Source: Anaerolineae bacterium (GTDB lineage: Bacteria; Chloroflexota; Anaerolineae; Anaerolineales; Anaerolineaceae). Taken from it: a stretch of 5,444 nt of DNA. Positions 5,249 through 5,444 of this stretch are shown here, piece by piece. Below the pieces are notes generated by a model. It was not told the DNA's origin, made no database searches, and saw nothing but the letters and a program-made list of their open reading frames with translations. Positions within the stretch are counted from its first letter, which is position 1; each line of letters begins with the position of its first letter. The position numbers and the translations under genes were made by a program. The stretch is from the NCBI GenBank assembly GCA_016213455.1, contig JACRAG010000371.1:1-5444 (forward strand). The letters are read 5' to 3'.

Positions 5249-5444
5249 GCGTGAACGGAGCGCAGCAGGTGATCACCGGCGCGGTGACCGCCTGGGAAGG
5301 GGTGACGGTTCAACCGCACCGCTTTGGCGGTGTGGAATATGTGATTGGCAAGCGTGAGATTGGGCACATCCACGGCGACCATCTGGTGGATATCCCTTTC
5401 CCGCGCAAAGTGCGCGACGAAGTGGTGCAGGCGGGGCGGGCGCA
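5245..5444 (+). CDS. DUF5519 ('luciferase domain') protein, truncated by the right edge
   Basis: The ATG at 5245 overlaps the marR stop as ATGA and has GGAAGG (5233-5238) 6 bases upstream, so the pair is translationally coupled. Sixty-six residues are visible before the sequence ends, with no stop. They match my recollection of the opening of DUF5519 proteins: W17-E-G-V, then PHRFGGVEY (24-32), GKREIGHIHGD (35-45) and DIPFPRKVRDE (49-59). The 'luciferase' name comes from the domain database and does not by itself show light production; the biochemical role of bacterial members is unknown to me. His and Asp residues in GHIHGD would suit metal or ligand binding, which is inference. Control by the upstream MarR through the shared promoter is likely. 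Confidence 0.85.
   Translation, partial: MSVNGAQQVITGAVTAWEGVTVQPHRFGGVEYVIGKREIGHIHGDHLVDIPFPRKVRDEVVQAGRA

Overview
The window looks like ordinary chromosomal DNA from a GC-rich, free-living bacterium. I would place it, with moderate confidence, in the Chloroflexota (Anaerolineae-like). The case rests on a secreted lipoprotein whose domains are joined by a Thr/Pro-rich linker of TPT/TPYPT type, a bacterial UbiA prenyltransferase that resembles the archaeal-lipid group, and an apparent mix of leaderless and Shine-Dalgarno starts. No rRNA, tRNA, insertion sequence, phage gene or CRISPR array is visible. The DNA is almost fully coding. The only non-coding stretches are short (12 to 191 bases), and several of them carry recognisable control signals.

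Layout from left to right. (1) The 3' part of a CPBP (CAAX/Abi-type) intramembrane metalloprotease gene, cut by the left edge. (2) A + strand pair overlapping by 8 bases: an unrecognised 227-aa protein with an H-G-S...Y-x10-Y pattern suggestive of an ADP-ribosyltransferase fold, followed by a YqeK-type HD-domain hydrolase (family activity: diadenosine tetraphosphate hydrolysis). The pair is preceded by an extended -10 box only 7 bases before the ATG. (3) On the - strand, convergent with yqeK, a UbiA-family prenyltransferase whose TATAAT box lies 6 bases from the best ATG. (4) A 104-base divergent control region holding two perfect dyads of the same GGAT-N11-ATCC design. (5) A small + strand cupin with an excellent ribosome binding site. 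(6) On the - strand, convergent with the cupin, a FecR-domain lipoprotein with its own promoter and a perfect AGGAGG. (7) Divergent from it, a MarR-family regulator with a well-formed promoter and two tandem near-identical palindromes between the -10 box and the ATG. It overlaps by ATGA a DUF5519 ('luciferase domain') gene that runs off the right edge.

How the genes fit together. The two + strand overlaps (ART-like/yqeK and marR/DUF5519) are the clear translationally coupled units. The marR promoter-operator layout predicts autorepression that also controls the DUF5519 gene. The UbiA and cupin genes share a control region whose twin dyads suggest a common but unidentified regulator. The most novel items are the candidate ADP-ribosyltransferase-like protein coupled to a dinucleotide-polyphosphate hydrolase, the twin GGAT-N11-ATCC dyads, and the unassigned C-terminal domain of the lipoprotein. 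No complete new defence or mobile system can be demonstrated here.
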